Below are positions 1-7,894 of a DNA stretch of 64,000 bases, piece after piece; the stretch's first letter is position 1; the number at the start of each line of letters is the position of its first letter. The stretch is from Methanolinea sp. (GTDB lineage: Archaea; Halobacteriota; Methanomicrobia; Methanomicrobiales; Methanospirillaceae): contig JARYMB010000009.1 of NCBI GenBank assembly GCA_029907345.1, forward strand, positions 1-64,000. The letters run 5' to 3'. A program made the translations under genes and the position numbers. Under the pieces are notes generated by a model that saw nothing but the letters and a program-made list of their open reading frames with translations, did no database searches and was not told where the DNA came from.

Positions 1-238
1 TTCCCATGAATTTTCTTAATTTCCTTCGATCCTTCAATTCCTGAACCACAAAAGCATAATCAACTGAAAAGAACATCGTCATGAGAGCGATTTTCACGGC
101 CTCTGCAGCAGGTTTTATTGGAGTTATCTCATATTTTGAGAACTCCTGCTGTGCACGACGTGTCGATACGACTGCCAGAACCCGTTCCAAGAGGAACCAT
201 TTTGGGTCCTTCCGCTCTACTATCAATGGGGAGTACAT
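1..238 (-). CDS. Transposase-like protein, N-terminal part (cut by window edge)
   Basis: The minus strand reads open from an ATG at 238 to the window edge, giving 79 residues of a longer protein. The segment has a lysine/arginine-rich start, a helical stretch around KPAAEAVKIALM and then FVVQELKDRRKLRKF. This resembles the N-terminal domain that precedes the DDE catalytic core in IS4/IS5-type transposases. The catalytic part lies outside the window, so family and integrity cannot be judged. It sits among decayed toxin-antitoxin genes, which fits an insertion-prone region. The family call comes from pattern recognition only. Confidence 0.5.
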   Translation of the reverse strand, partial: MYSPLIVERKDPKWFLLERVLAVVSTRRAQQEFSKYEITPIKPAAEAVKIALMTMFFSVDYAFVVQELKDRRKLRKFMG

Positions 239-831
239 TGTGTTGCTCAAATATGTATTCCCCTTCGAGTACGATCAATTTTGCGGTTTATTCCCGGTTA
301 TTTTAGAATTTAGAGGTATATCCAAGTGTACTTTTATCCGGCATTCATGAATCTTATCCAAAATGTCAATTGAGAAATGATTTGGTGCTATTTTGGAAAC
401 GATACCACAAGGGGGCTAATCTCTACATTTTTCCCTATCTGATTCACCCGGCCGGGAAGCGTCTGCTGTCCTGATGGGATATCCCGTCGGGTCCGTGGGT
501 CCGAGTACGGGATAGAATGGATGGAATGTCCTCGTCGGGGCGGACAGGGAGCGGATCGGGGATGCCGTCCGGACCTTTTCGCCGGCGAAGGAGAGGAGCA
601 TGATCTTCGGGGAGGTGGGTGCGAGCGGGAGGATCTCTTCTCTCCTCCGGTGTCTGCAAAAGAGATAGGATCCTGATTTGACACCTCTCCCGCCGGGCGG
701 GAAAAACCTCCGGCTTTCTCTCAGAATATCCCCGTTTCCCCGCCGTGCAGGGGAGCACTCCCGCTCCTCCTTTCGTTCTTCACTATCCCCCGGAAGAACA
801 AAGAGCCTCTTTTTCAATGCCCGTTGACCGG
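239..831. other. Intergenic stretch without a supportable gene
   Basis: About 590 bases lie between the transposase-like start and the remains of a HepT gene. The left third is AT-rich and could hold the promoter of the transposase-like gene. The rest is GC-rich, and its overlapping reading frames are rich in Arg, Pro and Ser with no family pattern. I see no gene, repeat or RNA that I can defend. Confidence 0.5.
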
Positions 832-1169
832 TTATCCGGGATCTCCTTCAAGGATCATCCGGATTTCCTGCTCCATCTCCGGAAGGTCGATGGTGGCCGT
901 ATTCCAGACTTCGGTGATATCGATACCGAAGTAGTGGTGGACAAGGATATGCCTCATTCCTATAACATCCTGCCAGGGGATCGCTCTGTGAGATTCACGA
1001 AATCCGGGAGAAAGGCCGTTTGCTGCTTCCCCAATGACCTGGATGTGATAGATTACCCAGACCTGGAGCAGGTCGGAACGAATGCATTCTTCCTCTGTGT
1101 CCGGCAGCTTTTCATGGATCCGGCGGATAGATGCAGGGATACCGGGAGCCGGTCCCGATCCGTCCTCAT
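832..1169 (-). pseudogene. hepT: HepT-like HEPN toxin, frameshifted
   Basis: Two frames together spell a HepT (DUF86) toxin. The start at 1169 (MRTDRDRL) fits the family N-terminus. Reading must then change frame to continue as IRRIHEKLPDTEEECIRSDL, then VIGEAANGLSP, IPWQDVIGMRHILVHHYFG and DLPEME, ending at 832. HEPN toxins carry a conserved R-x4-6-H ribonuclease motif; here it reads RHILVH. The start overlaps the stop of the MntA-like gene (TTATGAGG), the usual antitoxin-toxin coupling. The frame change near 1150 makes it a probable pseudogene. A sequencing error is possible, but the partner gene also looks damaged. Confidence 0.65.
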
Positions 1170-1381
1170 AAGGGGATCGCTTCCTGTGTCACTCTCTGAC
1201 GGACACGGTCGTTGAGTCCATGCAGGGATGCCATATCCACAGGACATCCAAGCAGCGAAGAGAGTTCCCGCTGGAATGCCGCATGGGTGATCCGTGTGGT
1301 CTTGGGAGGAAACTCGACGAGAAAATCGATATCACTCCTCCTGACCCGGACGAGCATGATCCTGCCTTTGCTGATGGCCAT
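1166..1381 (-). pseudogene. mntA: MntA-like nucleotidyltransferase antitoxin, damaged
   Basis: Seventy-one codons contain SDIDFLVEF, the acidic catalytic strand of minimal nucleotidyltransferases (MNT), followed by a typical C-terminus (FQRELSSLLGCPVDM). The family's GSxARG motif should come just before this strand. The DNA there (around 1340-1365) gives a Gly-Ser and then an ARG-like reading only in other frames, so an indel has split the motif. MntA proteins normally act as antitoxins that AMPylate HepT. Its stop overlaps the HepT start. Both partners appear broken, so the pair is probably dead. Confidence 0.6.
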
Positions 1382-1587
1382 CCAATCGGAAGCGGGCCGT
1401 GGGATGTTTACCCCGGCGACCGGAAAGCCGAGACGATCTGCGTGAAGGGTACCGGGTGGGGAATTTTACACCGCCGGTGAGAGTAACAATTGTGGATGAC
1501 TATCATAGTGCAGTATAATTCAAAGATGGATACTGCTAAATATCGAGCGAAATAATCATCGAGTATACAATTGAACCCTCTTGAAAA

Positions 1588-1830
1588 ATGGCACGTGGTA
1601 TCTCCATGGAAAAAACATACAGCATGGTGATCGAACCTGGTGAGGATGGATGGTTCGTGGTGACTGTTCCCGCCATTCCAGGATGTATTACCCAGGGAAA
1701 AACCATTGAAGAAGCAGAAAAGAATGCAAAAGAGGCAATAGAGGCATATATCGAGTCACTGATCAGACGCCGCAAGGGGATTCCTGACCAGCAAGGGGTT
1801 GCGTTCAGAAAAGTCTCAGTCGAAGTATGA
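1588..1830 (+). CDS. hicB: HicB-family antitoxin
   Basis: This 80-residue protein has the partial RNase H-like HicB fold: a YSMVIEPGEDGWFVV strand pair, VPAIPGCITQGKTIEEA, then a helix AKEAIEAYIESL. The family usually begins at the residues matching the internal ATG at 1606 (MEKTYSMVIE), so the true start may be there. HicB binds and neutralises the HicA mRNA interferase and often represses its own operon. The HicA-like gene starts 7 bases after the stop at 1838, on the same strand, with HicB first. No DNA-binding tail follows the HicB core, so any autoregulation is unclear. Confidence 0.85.
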   Translation: MARGISMEKTYSMVIEPGEDGWFVVTVPAIPGCITQGKTIEEAEKNAKEAIEAYIESLIRRRKGIPDQQGVAFRKVSVEV

Positions 1831-1837
1831 AAATCGG

Positions 1838-2032
1838 ATGACCCGGGTCCCTCTTTTACCAGCCAGAAAAGTGATTTCAGCCCTCACAAGGTTGGGATAC
1901 AGAATCGATCACCAGAAGGGGAGTCATATCGTCCTGGAGAGTCCTGACGAGACAAGGACCATCGTCGTGCCGGATCATCCCGAACTTGACCGTGGAACCC
2001 TGAAATCAACCCTGAAAACAGGCAGGGATTGA
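1838..2032 (+). CDS. hicA: HicA-family mRNA interferase toxin, C-terminus changed by frameshift
   Basis: HicA is a small double-stranded-RNA-binding-fold ribonuclease. This 64-residue protein shows LPARKVISALTRLGY, the catalytic His region HQKGSHIVL, and VVPDHPELDRGTL. After STLK the frame runs into a stop at 2030. Removing one A from the run at 2015-2018 restores QAGIDVDTLLSVLTLVK with a stop at 2070-2072, which matches the family C-terminus. A single-base insertion has therefore replaced the last helix. The catalytic core is intact, so residual activity is possible. Start chosen at 1838, where the family begins, just downstream of HicB. Confidence 0.75.
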   Translation: MTRVPLLPARKVISALTRLGYRIDHQKGSHIVLESPDETRTIVVPDHPELDRGTLKSTLKTGRD

Positions 2033-2118
2033 TGTGGATACATTGCTTTCGGTACTCACCCTTGTGAAATAACAGCTTATACTTTCGATTTCACCCCTCA
2101 ATTGAATTTTTTTTAATA

Positions 2119-3588
2119 TTATGACAATCTAACTTGGTTTAAAATCGTTCGTAATTGTGTATCAGTTTTAAGGATGTATAAATAATATATGATCGTAATA
2201 ATACAGGCTATAAAAACCAAGAAAATTGAATTAAAATTAAAGATTTTTAAACCTATAAGAAGAGCTCCAATAGGAGTAAAATAAAATAAATGTGGTAGAA
2301 TAATTTTTTTCAATCTCGACCAAGATACTCCTGAAAATTTCATCATTGATAAGCAAAGATAACCATAAACGATTATTCCGGATAATCCAAAAAGAAATAA
2401 TGCGATATATACACTTTGCATAATTCCTCCAATAATAAGGGATAATAGTCGAGTGATAAGATTTGCAACGTTGTATTGAAACCCAAAATCCTGTTTCTCG
2501 AGAATAATATATATCGTACTCAAAGGCGATGATATAAACCAAATAAATGTCCATATCCCGAGAATCTGTGCAAATATTCCTGCATCTTGCCATAAACCGC
2601 CAAAAACAACAGAAAAAAGATCTCCCCCAATTAATGTCAATATTAAAATAGGAAATAATCCAATGATAACGAGAACTCTAAATACGTTTTCCACAAGAAT
2701 ATCAAGAGTTCCTTCTCTTTTTGCTTCCGCCGCCCTCTGGAAAAAAACCTGAGCAATGGCCCCCCCGATAAGGCTCATCGGAGTCTGGAGGACCCGCATT
2801 CCGAGAGCATAGAATCCCACAATAACAGGGGAGAAAAATGCAGATAAAAGGAGTACGGGCAATTGCCAGGAGATTGTATTTAAAAGTGCTGAAAAACTGT
2901 CAATCAATGGAAACTTTTTATATCTTTTTAATCCCGCAACAATCCCCTTCCAGGAAACAGCCCTCTTTATGGATGCCCCATCTTCCCGCCAAATCTGCCC
3001 TCCAAGGATTCCCGTGGAAACGATCGATCCAACCAGGCTCGCCCCAATCAAGCTACCCCCTGTAGGAAAACCCCCGAAACCTGCACCCAGTTGTGTTCCC
3101 GTCGTGGTAACTGCACTCGTAACACGTGCAATTGATAACCTTCCATAATGGCGTGTCCGTGAATTCCAGTAATTCAAAGCAAGGAAAAGACCACTGACAA
3201 AGATAAACGGGGGAACCAGCCATATAAAAGGTGCAAGATCCTGTGCATGGAGAACAGAGAGCAATGCACCAGATCCAAGGAAAAGGCCGATACCTGTAAT
3301 AACAGTGATGATTGTTACCATCAGGAAACAGAGTCCAAGGATGTTTATTGAATCCTTGTCATCCTTGGGCAGCATTATTGCAAGTTCATATCGCATGCAG
3401 GCAATGACACCAATAATACCCGTAATGGATGTGAAAAGTGCCAATAAACCAAAAGCTTCAGGTCCATAGAGTCGGGTGAGTATGGGAGAAGCAAGGATGG
3501 CAATAACCTGGGCGACTGCTGTCCCGGATACAAGCTTAAGCACGTCTGTGGCAAAGGGAGACGGTTTTTTAGAGGCCTCTTGCGGCAT
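2119..3588 (-). CDS. Polysaccharide/lipid-linked oligosaccharide flippase (Wzx-like, MOP superfamily)
   Basis: A 489-residue integral membrane protein with about 12 to 14 hydrophobic segments. The N-terminus (LKLVSGTAVAQVIAILASPILTRLYGPE) is typical of O-antigen/polysaccharide flippases, which move lipid-linked sugars across the membrane for surface glycan or protein glycosylation. The length fits the family. The gene is distinctly AT-rich, especially in its 3' half, unlike the GC-rich core to the right. No glycosyltransferases lie next to it, so it is an isolated flippase, possibly transferred horizontally. Its promoter should lie in the AT-rich stretch just above 3588. Confidence 0.88.
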   Translation of the reverse strand: MPQEASKKPSPFATDVLKLVSGTAVAQVIAILASPILTRLYGPEAFGLLALFTSITGIIGVIACMRYELAIMLPKDDKDSINILGLCFLMVTIITVITGIGLFLGSGALLSVLHAQDLAPFIWLVPPFIFVSGLFLALNYWNSRTRHYGRLSIARVTSAVTTTGTQLGAGFGGFPTGGSLIGASLVGSIVSTGILGGQIWREDGASIKRAVSWKGIVAGLKRYKKFPLIDSFSALLNTISWQLPVLLLSAFFSPVIVGFYALGMRVLQTPMSLIGGAIAQVFFQRAAEAKREGTLDILVENVFRVLVIIGLFPILILTLIGGDLFSVVFGGLWQDAGIFAQILGIWTFIWFISSPLSTIYIILEKQDFGFQYNVANLITRLLSLIIGGIMQSVYIALFLFGLSGIIVYGYLCLSMMKFSGVSWSRLKKIILPHLFYFTPIGALLIGLKIFNFNSIFLVFIACIITIIYYLYILKTDTQLRTILNQVRLS

Positions 3589-3852
3589 GAAATTGAATAA
3601 TAATTAGAATTGGGGTGTAATATAGTATCGAATCATCATGGGAATTTTCCGACTCCTCGTCACGGTCCAGGTGTAATCGCAAATAAAATGCAGCAGTGGC
3701 CACTCCCCCGTTACCTGGTAAGGAAGTCACTCAGTCTTTAAAAGGCGGGCGTGGCATGGTTCCCGGAACTTTTCTCAAGGAACAAAAGCAGAAAAACCAG
3801 TACAGTCCCCCTAAAACCCCTTCCTTCCTGTAAAACCCCTTGGATCACTCCC

Positions 3853-3863
3853 AAAAAAAAAAA
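3853..3863 (-). terminator. Oligo-T terminator of cassette copy 1
   Basis: Eleven consecutive A on the plus strand (T on the transcribed minus strand) begin 12 bases after the stop of the 152-residue gene. Archaeal RNA polymerase terminates at such U-tracts without needing a hairpin. It closes the three-gene unit 3876-5073. Confidence 0.6.
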
Positions 3864-3875
3864 GTTCTCCTCCGG

Positions 3876-4334
3876 TCAGACCCCCTCCTTCTCCGGTTTC
3901 CCGGCTCCCGATCCCTTCAGGAGACCGTACTCGATCTCGTAGTACCCTCCGCCCCGGTCCTGGAACGAGAGGTAGTAATGTGCCTGTTTCCTCTCCTCGG
4001 CCTCTCCAATCTGCCGGAGAAGGGAGGCCTGGTTCAGCGGGTCGTGCCCGGAAAGCACCCACCGCCGCGTCTCGTCGCTCATCTTCCAGGACCGGGCCGG
4101 GACCGCATCAGGGGGCGTTGTCACCGAGTCGTCGGCAGGATCGAAGTACGCGATCACGTCGTCCCTCTGTGACTCTGCTGCAGACCGCATCGCCTCGGCG
4201 ATCTGCATCCCGGTGACGGCCTCCTCCCGTGCCTCGACCGCCAGGCCCTTCTGCCGGTGCTGCCAGTAGGCGACAATCGCCGCCACCAGCGCAACGACCA
4301 TCTCGAAAATCCGGATCAACTCGTTATCGATCAT
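3876..4334 (-). CDS. Cassette gene C, copy 1: single-pass membrane protein with coil and conserved C-terminus
   Basis: This 152-residue protein is not recognised. It has one N-terminal membrane segment (residues about 9-25, ending AYWQHRQK), then a charged, Glu/Ala-rich, probably coiled helix (30-60), then a soluble domain. The start at 4334 follows a strong AGGAGGT site. The protein at 12493-12921 is clearly homologous: both share AYWQxRQK, FDPxDDxVTxPP, SRSWKM or ARSWKM, RWV, QASLLxQIxEAE and YEIEYGLxKG. It is the third gene of a three-gene unit also present at 12493-13640. The layout suggests a membrane-anchored component with a cytoplasmic domain. The function is unknown. Confidence 0.8.
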   Translation of the reverse strand: MIDNELIRIFEMVVALVAAIVAYWQHRQKGLAVEAREEAVTGMQIAEAMRSAAESQRDDVIAYFDPADDSVTTPPDAVPARSWKMSDETRRWVLSGHDPLNQASLLRQIGEAEERKQAHYYLSFQDRGGGYYEIEYGLLKGSGAGKPEKEGV

Positions 4335-4402
4335 ACGAAAAGACCTCCTTTTCGGGGGAAAGAGGCAGCCGGCAGGGAAAAAGGGAAGCGGGAACAGGGT
4401 AT

Positions 4403-4525
4403 TCACCGCTTCCCCTGGTTCTGTTCCAGCCGGATGTGCATCCCGGCGATCGCCCGGAGGATGGCAAAGAGCATCATCAGGCTGCCAAGGCACATACCGA
4501 GGAGGAACAGGAGCCCGTCTTCCAT
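4403..4525 (-). CDS. Cassette gene B, copy 1: 40-residue membrane peptide
   Basis: A 40-residue protein made of one hydrophobic helix (FLLGMCLGSLMMLFAIL) followed by a basic tail ending EQNQGKR. The ATG at 4525 lies two bases after GGAGGAGGGG, a strong ribosome-binding site, which supports translation despite the small size. The 39-residue product at 12979-13098 matches in length, hydrophobic helix, LMLF, MHxRxEQN and final KR. It sits between cassette genes A and C on the same strand in both copies. A small subunit, membrane adaptor or holin-like role are all open possibilities. Confidence 0.75.
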   Translation of the reverse strand: MEDGLLFLLGMCLGSLMMLFAILRAIAGMHIRLEQNQGKR

Positions 4526-4569
4526 GGCCCCTCCTCCCCCGGACAGGGGATTTTGCTGCTGCTCCGCGT

Positions 4570-5073
4570 TCAGGCCAGTGCCGGCACCGTGTCCGCCCAC
4601 TGCTCGACGAGGGTGAGGATCGAATCGCTCTCGTACGAGGTGATCCGGACTGCGTCGCGGGTGAACGTGAGGTAGTAGATCTCCCCGGACGGATCGTGGC
4701 ACCGGACCGTGACCGAGTAGGTCTCCCTGTCGGCCAGGTTCACGGGATCGCCACCCATCGCGGCGGTGATCTCGGCATCGGCGAGGAGCTCGGACTTCAC
4801 GGTCGCAAAGGCTGCCGTCGTGGGTGCCCGGATGGAGATGGTCCCCACGGTTGCTGCCTCGTCGTCTTCGTAGGCGATACGGGCGCCGTAACTCTCCCGG
4901 GTCTTCGCGACCGGGGCCATCGTGACGCCTCCGACCTCGTACGGCGTGCACCCGAGCGGGTTTGCCGCAATCAGGGTGTTCACGATGGTGTTGACGGCTG
5001 CTGCGTCTGCAAGGGGTGCACTCAGGGTGCGGACCGCACTCTTCGTGACACTCCTCTGGACAAAGTCTGCCAT
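4570..5073 (-). CDS. Cassette gene A, copy 1: 167-residue conserved protein with an internal repeat
   Basis: Not a family I recognise. It has no signal peptide and no membrane segment. The copy-2 protein at 13137-13640 has exactly the same length and aligns without gaps; by hand count about 107 of 167 positions are identical. Blocks TAAMGGDPVN, CHDPSGEIYY and ITSYE or VTSYE are the most conserved. The protein seems to contain two related halves: a helix (VNTIVNTL; FATVKSEL) followed by Tyr-rich strands (YGARIAYEDDEA; YSVTVRCHDPSG). AAGGAG precedes the ATG. The leader immediately before the start is nearly identical in the two copies. Confidence 0.82.
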   Translation of the reverse strand: MADFVQRSVTKSAVRTLSAPLADAAAVNTIVNTLIAANPLGCTPYEVGGVTMAPVAKTRESYGARIAYEDDEAATVGTISIRAPTTAAFATVKSELLADAEITAAMGGDPVNLADRETYSVTVRCHDPSGEIYYLTFTRDAVRITSYESDSILTLVEQWADTVPALA

Positions 5074-5089
5074 GCTGCTGATACTCCTT

Positions 5090-5134
5090 GTCTACCGGTC
5101 TCCCGGGATGTCCGGTAGACAACCAGTATATAAA
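5090..5134 (-). promoter_or_regulatory. Promoter and inverted-repeat operator of cassette copy 1
   Basis: Reading on the minus strand, a TATA box (tttatata, 5127-5134) stands about 55 bases before the start of gene A. A perfect 9-bp inverted repeat (gtctaccgg at 5090-5098, ccggtagac at 5112-5120) flanks the expected start of transcription near 5104. This could be a repressor operator or a leader hairpin. Copy 2 has an inverted repeat at the equivalent place, with a different sequence. Confidence 0.6.
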
Positions 5135-5237
5135 GGAGGGGGAGTATATGGGCGTGACTGTATCGCGGGGGAAAAGATCCATTAAGGGTTAAATTGAACC
5201 CCTTTTGCCTCTTTAAACACTCAAATTGTTTTATTTC

Positions 5238-5954
5238 CTAGATCCTCCCGGAGACCACGAGGAGTCGCCCGTCTGAAACCACTACGACTCTGTCCGGGGG
5301 AATCTTTTCCCAGCTGGCATAATGCGGGGATCCAAGCTTCTTCGTGGATATCACGATGGCACCACCGTAATCCTTTTCCCGCCGGGACATAGAGAGCGGG
5401 GCAGCTGCGTAATGGTTGAAGGCGTAGAGGACAGAACCATCGGAAAGCAGGAAATTAAAGGTAATATCCCTCGAATACCGCTCAAACAGCGTCCTGATGC
5501 CGTCTTTGACAGCCGGATAGAGCCCGTGGAACCCGGGGCGGTTCATGGAGGATTCGATAGCGTCTGCCAGGACATGGAATGCCTGTTCGGAATCGGTGGT
5601 CCCCTCCGAACGCGGGTGCAGGGGGATGCCGGGAATGGTCCCGTTGTGCGCAAAGACCCAGTCCCTGTCACACAAATCTCTCCTGAACGGATGGCAGTTA
5701 TTCGTGCATACCACTCCCCGGGTTGCAGAGCGCAGGTGGGCAATAATGATCCTGCTGGCTGCATTCCGGATGAGTGCACGGAACTTTTCACTTGACCCTG
5801 CCCCTCCCGGTTCCCTTTCGATAACTGCTTTTCCGTCCTGGTAATACGCAAGTCCCCACCCGTCCCTGTTCTCACCGGAGAATTCTTTGAATGACAACAG
5901 GCTGTGTACTGCCCTGTCCGGCTGCTGGCAGCTCATTCCAAACAATTCACACAT
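5238..5954 (-). CDS. Class II glutamine amidotransferase (YafJ-like)
   Basis: A 238-residue Ntn-hydrolase. The start at 5954 puts Cys directly after the initiator Met (MCELFGMS), as required for the N-terminal catalytic cysteine. Conserved blocks follow: ENRDGWGLAYY, HLRSATRG, NNCHPF, FAHNGTIPG and TDSEQAFH. Stand-alone enzymes of this family hydrolyse glutamine; the acceptor is generally unknown. The minus-strand gene lies between cassette copy 1 and the cdc6 remnant. Its C-terminus (SDGRLLVV) is typical, so it appears complete. Confidence 0.9.
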   Translation of the reverse strand: MCELFGMSCQQPDRAVHSLLSFKEFSGENRDGWGLAYYQDGKAVIEREPGGAGSSEKFRALIRNAASRIIIAHLRSATRGVVCTNNCHPFRRDLCDRDWVFAHNGTIPGIPLHPRSEGTTDSEQAFHVLADAIESSMNRPGFHGLYPAVKDGIRTLFERYSRDITFNFLLSDGSVLYAFNHYAAAPLSMSRREKDYGGAIVISTKKLGSPHYASWEKIPPDRVVVVSDGRLLVVSGRI

Positions 5955-6071
5955 GGAAAACACTCCCATCGGGAATTCTCCCTGTACCTGCATATATCCC
6001 CTCCGTTCCGATGAGGCTGTCGCCAATAACCAATACCTTTATCAGGGGTCACTTTCAGTCCCCGCGGTCCA

Positions 6072-6082
6072 GGGATAAATAG
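6072..6082 (+). promoter_or_regulatory. TATA box in front of the cdc6 remnant
   Basis: ggataaatagc stands 29 to 39 bases before the ATG at 6111, the right distance for a short-leader archaeal transcript. The promoter therefore survives although the gene behind it is truncated. Confidence 0.45.
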
Positions 6083-6110
6083 CCCCGGGCCCGAAGACTG
6101 ATCGGATACG

Positions 6111-6695
6111 ATGAAGAAATACCTCTATTCCGACGAGACCCTCTTCCGCAACGGGGATTTGTTCGAGATAGACTACGTCCCCGAGGAGTTCCATTTCCGC
6201 GAATCCCAGATGAAGGACATCGCACTTGCCCTCCGCCCCGCCCTCCACGGCCGCCGCCCGTTGAACATCGCCCTCCGGGGGCTGCCGGGGACCGGCAAGA
6301 CGACTGCCGTAAAGCGGATCTTTGCCGAGGTGGAAGAGACGACGCCCCGCCTCGTCCCTGTCTACGTGAACTGCCAGACGGACACCACGAAGTACGGCAT
6401 CTTCTCGAGGATCTTTGCCGCCCTGAGCGGCCACCCGGCACCGCTGACGGGAATCCCCCTCCGCACGCTGATCGGGAAGGTGGGCCGGACGATGAGCGAG
6501 AGGGGAGTGGTCGTCTCGGTCTGCCTGGACGATGCCAACTACCTGCTCCCGAACAGGGTCTTAAACGGCGTCCTCTTCTCCATCCTCCGCCTCCACCAGG
6601 AATTCCCCGGTGCCCGGGCCGGCGTCATCCTCCCGATGAGCACCATGGACGTGAAACTTCCGCACTCGCCAACCCCGTATTTTGGCGGAAGGTAA
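6111..6695 (+). pseudogene. cdc6: Orc1/Cdc6 replication initiator, truncated
   Basis: The 194 residues contain the AAA+ core of archaeal Orc1/Cdc6: FRESQMKDI before the P-loop GLPGTGKTTAV, the Walker B region VCLDDANYLL, and sensor 1 (GVILPMSTMD). Intact proteins are about 370-420 residues with lid and winged-helix domains. Here the frame ends soon after sensor 1. A further trace in another frame near 6735-6760 reads VTRFQPHED, resembling the family's F-x-P-Y block. So the gene lost its frame and its DNA-binding half. It may be the relic of a replicon that once integrated here. Confidence 0.75.
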
Positions 6696-6867
6696 GCTGT
6701 CCGGCATCGCCATGACTTTCGTCGCCGATCCCGGTCACCCGGTTCCAGCCGCACGAGGACCACCGGGCTGCACCTTCAGGTATACGGGATGCCGTGTTCT
6801 TTCTCCTCCCTGCTTTTTGGATCTGGGGGGAAACCTCCCTCCGCTCTTTTTCCTGTCCTTTCCGGGA

Positions 6868-7443
6868 TCATTTCCCGAATAACTTCTTCAATAACCCTGA
6901 TTTGGCAGCTGTCGCCTGGTCAGAACCCAGCAGTTGTTTCGCCATGCCCGCTGCATCGGGGGATGCTGCCATGGCCATCCTGGACTGCTCCCCGAGAAGG
7001 CTGGTAAGGCTCTGCTGGTCCACCTTCTTTCCGGCGAACATGTTTCCGATATACCCAAGTACAATCGGCATTGCAATTTCAAGGACCTTGCCGACGACTG
7101 CGGGAGGAAGCCCGGTTTTCTGCGAGATTGCATTCTGGACCGGTTCCAGCTGGCTCCCGAGCAGGCTGCTTACCATTCCGGATCCCCCCGATGCTGCAGG
7201 ACTTCCCAGAAAACCTCCCAGATTAGTGAGGGGATTGCTTCCGCCCATCTGCCCCAGCATTCCCGAGATCATCTCTACTCCGCCTGGTTTTGATGCAGAG
7301 TTTGAAAGAGCACCCATGATCACCGGAAGTCCCATGCCGAGTGCTGACTGCACACCCTTTTCATCGCCACCAACTGACCTGCTGATCAGGGAGAGGTTGT
7401 CTCCTGTCCCAACCTGTTTCATGAGATCTGATACTATGTCCAT
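6868..7443 (-). CDS. DUF937 (YidB-like) protein
   Basis: A 191-residue protein of the DUF937/YidB family, rich in Gly, Ser, Ala and Met. Features are DIVSDLMKQVG at the start, KGVQSALGMGLPVIMGALSN, and the repeated pattern VGKVLEIAMPIVLGYIGNMF, ending LLKKLFGK. The two-fold occurrence of a P-(V/I)-(I/V)-(M/L)-G block is typical. The function in archaea is unknown. It is the last gene before the left attachment repeat at 7555, so it belongs to the chromosome rather than to the element. Confidence 0.85.
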   Translation of the reverse strand: MDIVSDLMKQVGTGDNLSLISRSVGGDEKGVQSALGMGLPVIMGALSNSASKPGGVEMISGMLGQMGGSNPLTNLGGFLGSPAASGGSGMVSSLLGSQLEPVQNAISQKTGLPPAVVGKVLEIAMPIVLGYIGNMFAGKKVDQQSLTSLLGEQSRMAMAASPDAAGMAKQLLGSDQATAAKSGLLKKLFGK

Positions 7444-7554
7444 ACGACAGAAGAATAGACAGGGGTGACGTTAAAGGTATCTTGGAAAGATCAGTTCATG
7501 AAAAATAAAAAATAAGGCGAAATGATTGCGATATAGAACCGGACAGAAAGAATA

Positions 7555-7570
7555 AAAGCCCCAGCCGTGA
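7555..7570. repeat. Left attachment site of the integrated element
   Basis: aaagccccagccgtga, identical to 34542-34557. It equals the 3' end of tRNA-Thr: the 3' half of the T stem, the acceptor strand, the discriminator base and two flanking bases. The rest of the tRNA is absent here, as expected for the site left behind by integration into the tRNA 3' end. Confidence 0.88.
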
Positions 7571-7603
7571 AGAAAGAATCTGGGTTCAAATCTCTCCCGG
7601 ATT

Positions 7604-7894
7604 TTAAGCCGCGCAGAAATACGCTAGAAAAGAGTAATGCTGTTCTATCGCGAAATGACCGTGCCACAACCTTGTTCCCATTAACTCGGTCACTTCTCCC
7701 TTGATGTTGCCAACGACGCCATGTTCAAGCACGACAACCAGGGGTCGGGCTCCAATGGGGTTCGGTTCGAAGATTTTGATAACTTCACTAGAATATTTTA
7801 TCTTCCTTTTGACTTTCAATGGCATTTGATGCTTATCGAAATATAAAAAAATTAGGCCTCTATTCTCTCCTTCGGAGTCTTTCCGACATTTCAT
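7604..7894 (-). CDS. Hypothetical protein at the left end of the element
   Basis: An unrecognised 96-residue protein, or 73 residues if translation begins at the second Met (MPLKVKRKIKYSS). The middle part (GARPLVVVLEHGVVGNIKGEVTEL) looks like a run of beta strands and has normal amino-acid composition. It overlaps the end of the pentapeptide-TIR gene by 35 bases on the same strand, so the two may be translationally coupled. It ends 34 bases inside the left attachment repeat. Nothing points to a function. Confidence 0.45.
   Translation of the reverse strand: MKCRKDSEGENRGLIFLYFDKHQMPLKVKRKIKYSSEVIKIFEPNPIGARPLVVVLEHGVVGNIKGEVTELMGTRLWHGHFAIEQHYSFLAYFCAA

Noticed and set aside
388-817. Several overlapping minus-strand frames rich in Arg and Pro
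   Set aside because: No start context, biased composition and no family pattern.
7571-7600. Possible second tRNA fragment (gggttcaaatc, T-loop-like)
   Set aside because: The flanking bases do not pair as a T stem, so only the 16-bp tRNA-Thr end is supported.
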